Below are positions 14,519 to 14,908 of a DNA stretch of 14,908 nt, piece after piece. The position numbers and the translations under genes were made by a program. The first letter of the stretch is position 1. Every line of letters begins with the position of its first letter. Source of the stretch: an uncultured Treponema sp. (GTDB lineage Bacteria; Spirochaetota; Spirochaetia; Treponematales; Treponemataceae). Under the pieces are notes generated by a model, which searched no databases, was not told the origin of the DNA, and worked only from the letters and a program-made list of their open reading frames with translations. Location of the stretch: positions 1-14,908 of the forward strand of contig CAMVBP010000024.1 of assembly GCA_947165795.1 (NCBI GenBank), given 5' to 3'.

Positions 14519-14536
14519 AGGGGGAAGTCTCCCCCT
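14519..14536 (+). terminator. GC-rich hairpin after htrA
   Basis: AGGGGGA (14519-14525) and TCCCCCT (14530-14536) form a perfect 7-bp stem with a 4-nt loop, 10 nt after the htrA stop. No U-run follows. It is a probable terminator or part of an intergenic repeat. Confidence 0.5.
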
Positions 14537-14567
14537 GCGCTCGCACCTTGTTGCTCGCTACCCTCTC

Positions 14568-14605
14568 TGCGGGGAAAACAAAATTTTCCTTTCACCGTCC
14601 CCGCA
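14568..14605. terminator. Second GC-rich inverted repeat between convergent genes
   Basis: TGCGGGGA (14568-14575) and TCCCCGCA (14598-14605) pair over 8 bp around a 22-nt loop that itself contains AAAATTTT. It lies between htrA and the convergent Rpn gene and may end transcription from the minus strand. The GCTCGC hexamer occurs twice just before it (14540-14545 and 14553-14558). Confidence 0.4.
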
Positions 14606-14630
14606 ACGCCCCTGAACTTATCTTATGTTC

Positions 14631-14908
14631 TTATGAAGTAATCTGTTCTTTCAATTCCAGAACTTTTTCAAGAGGAAGCTTTACACAATCAGAAATAATT
14701 TCTGGTGAAATTCCTTTTTTTAATAATTCAATAGAGGCTTCAATGGCTTTTTCTTCTTTACCTTCAGCTTTACCGCTGCGGAAAGAGTATGCTATTTCAC
14801 GTTCAAAATCCATAAACTGTTTCCTCCATTGCGTATTGTGTTTGGCATTCTCAACCATGCCAAGTATTTTATCTGTAAACGCACTTGTCTGTTTGTTTTC
14901 CATCACAA
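14631..14908 (-). CDS. C-terminal part of an Rpn-family (PD-(D/E)XK) protein, cut by the window edge
   Basis: The minus frame is open from the right edge to a TAA at 14631, about 92 codons. It reads like the C-terminal tail of Rpn-family recombination-promoting nucleases/putative transposases, which are abundant in Treponema. The tail has a helical segment with NTQWRKQFMDFEREIAY, then a charged GKAEGKEEKA stretch, then a small helical end (IELLKKGISPEIISDCVKLP) resembling the usual 'LL..G...E.I....L' terminus. The nuclease core would lie upstream, outside the window. The in-frame ATG at 14903 and GTG at 14906 are probably internal, but a short separate gene or a degenerate remnant cannot be excluded from this fragment. 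Confidence 0.7.
   Translation of the reverse strand, partial: VMENKQTSAFTDKILGMVENAKHNTQWRKQFMDFEREIAYSFRSGKAEGKEEKAIEASIELLKKGISPEIISDCVKLPLEKVLELKEQITS

Overview
The window looks like chromosomal DNA of an AT-rich host-associated spirochaete, most likely a Treponema. The pointers are a giant lipoprotein whose mature N-terminus begins CEIGLGAAVDT, loosely conserved spirochaete-type lipoboxes, a Treponema-style Rpn-family tail at the right edge, and AT-rich genes separated by short GC-rich intergenic islands. No RNA gene, CRISPR array, insertion sequence or phage module was seen.

Layout, left to right. Bases 1-5234 (minus) are one open frame with no stop inside the window: a large lipoprotein of repeated Ig-like domains whose C-terminus lies beyond the left edge. 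Behind it on the same strand is a solitary DNA adenine methyltransferase of the type III Mod kind (5425-6684) with no restriction partner in view. Divergent from that is a small class I SAM methyltransferase (6819-7556), followed by proS (7674-9488). A secreted protein that I do not recognise (9669-10787) lies between two different GC-rich tandem repeat arrays. Facing it on the minus strand are a membrane-anchored GerMN-domain protein (10897-11775) and a glucosaminidase lipoprotein (11859-12506). Divergent again are radC (12584-13249) and an HtrA/DegS-like membrane-anchored protease (13265-14509). The window ends in the C-terminal part of an Rpn-family protein (14631-14908, minus).

Functionally the region mixes envelope genes (surface lipoprotein, peptidoglycan hydrolase, GerMN protein, envelope protease, unknown secreted protein) with housekeeping genes (proS, radC) and DNA modification. 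The genes are mostly separate transcription units in alternating orientation rather than one operon.

The most striking pattern is in the starts. Six of the eight genes whose starts lie inside the window carry a sigma70-like -35/-10 pair, spaced 16-17 nt, whose -10 ends only 6-8 nt before the ATG, and none of these six has a Shine-Dalgarno sequence. A seventh, radC, also lacks a Shine-Dalgarno but has no clear promoter. These genes are probably transcribed as leaderless mRNAs. The giant lipoprotein and the unknown secreted protein instead have proper Shine-Dalgarno sequences. The other unusual feature is the set of GC-rich intergenic repeats and hairpins.
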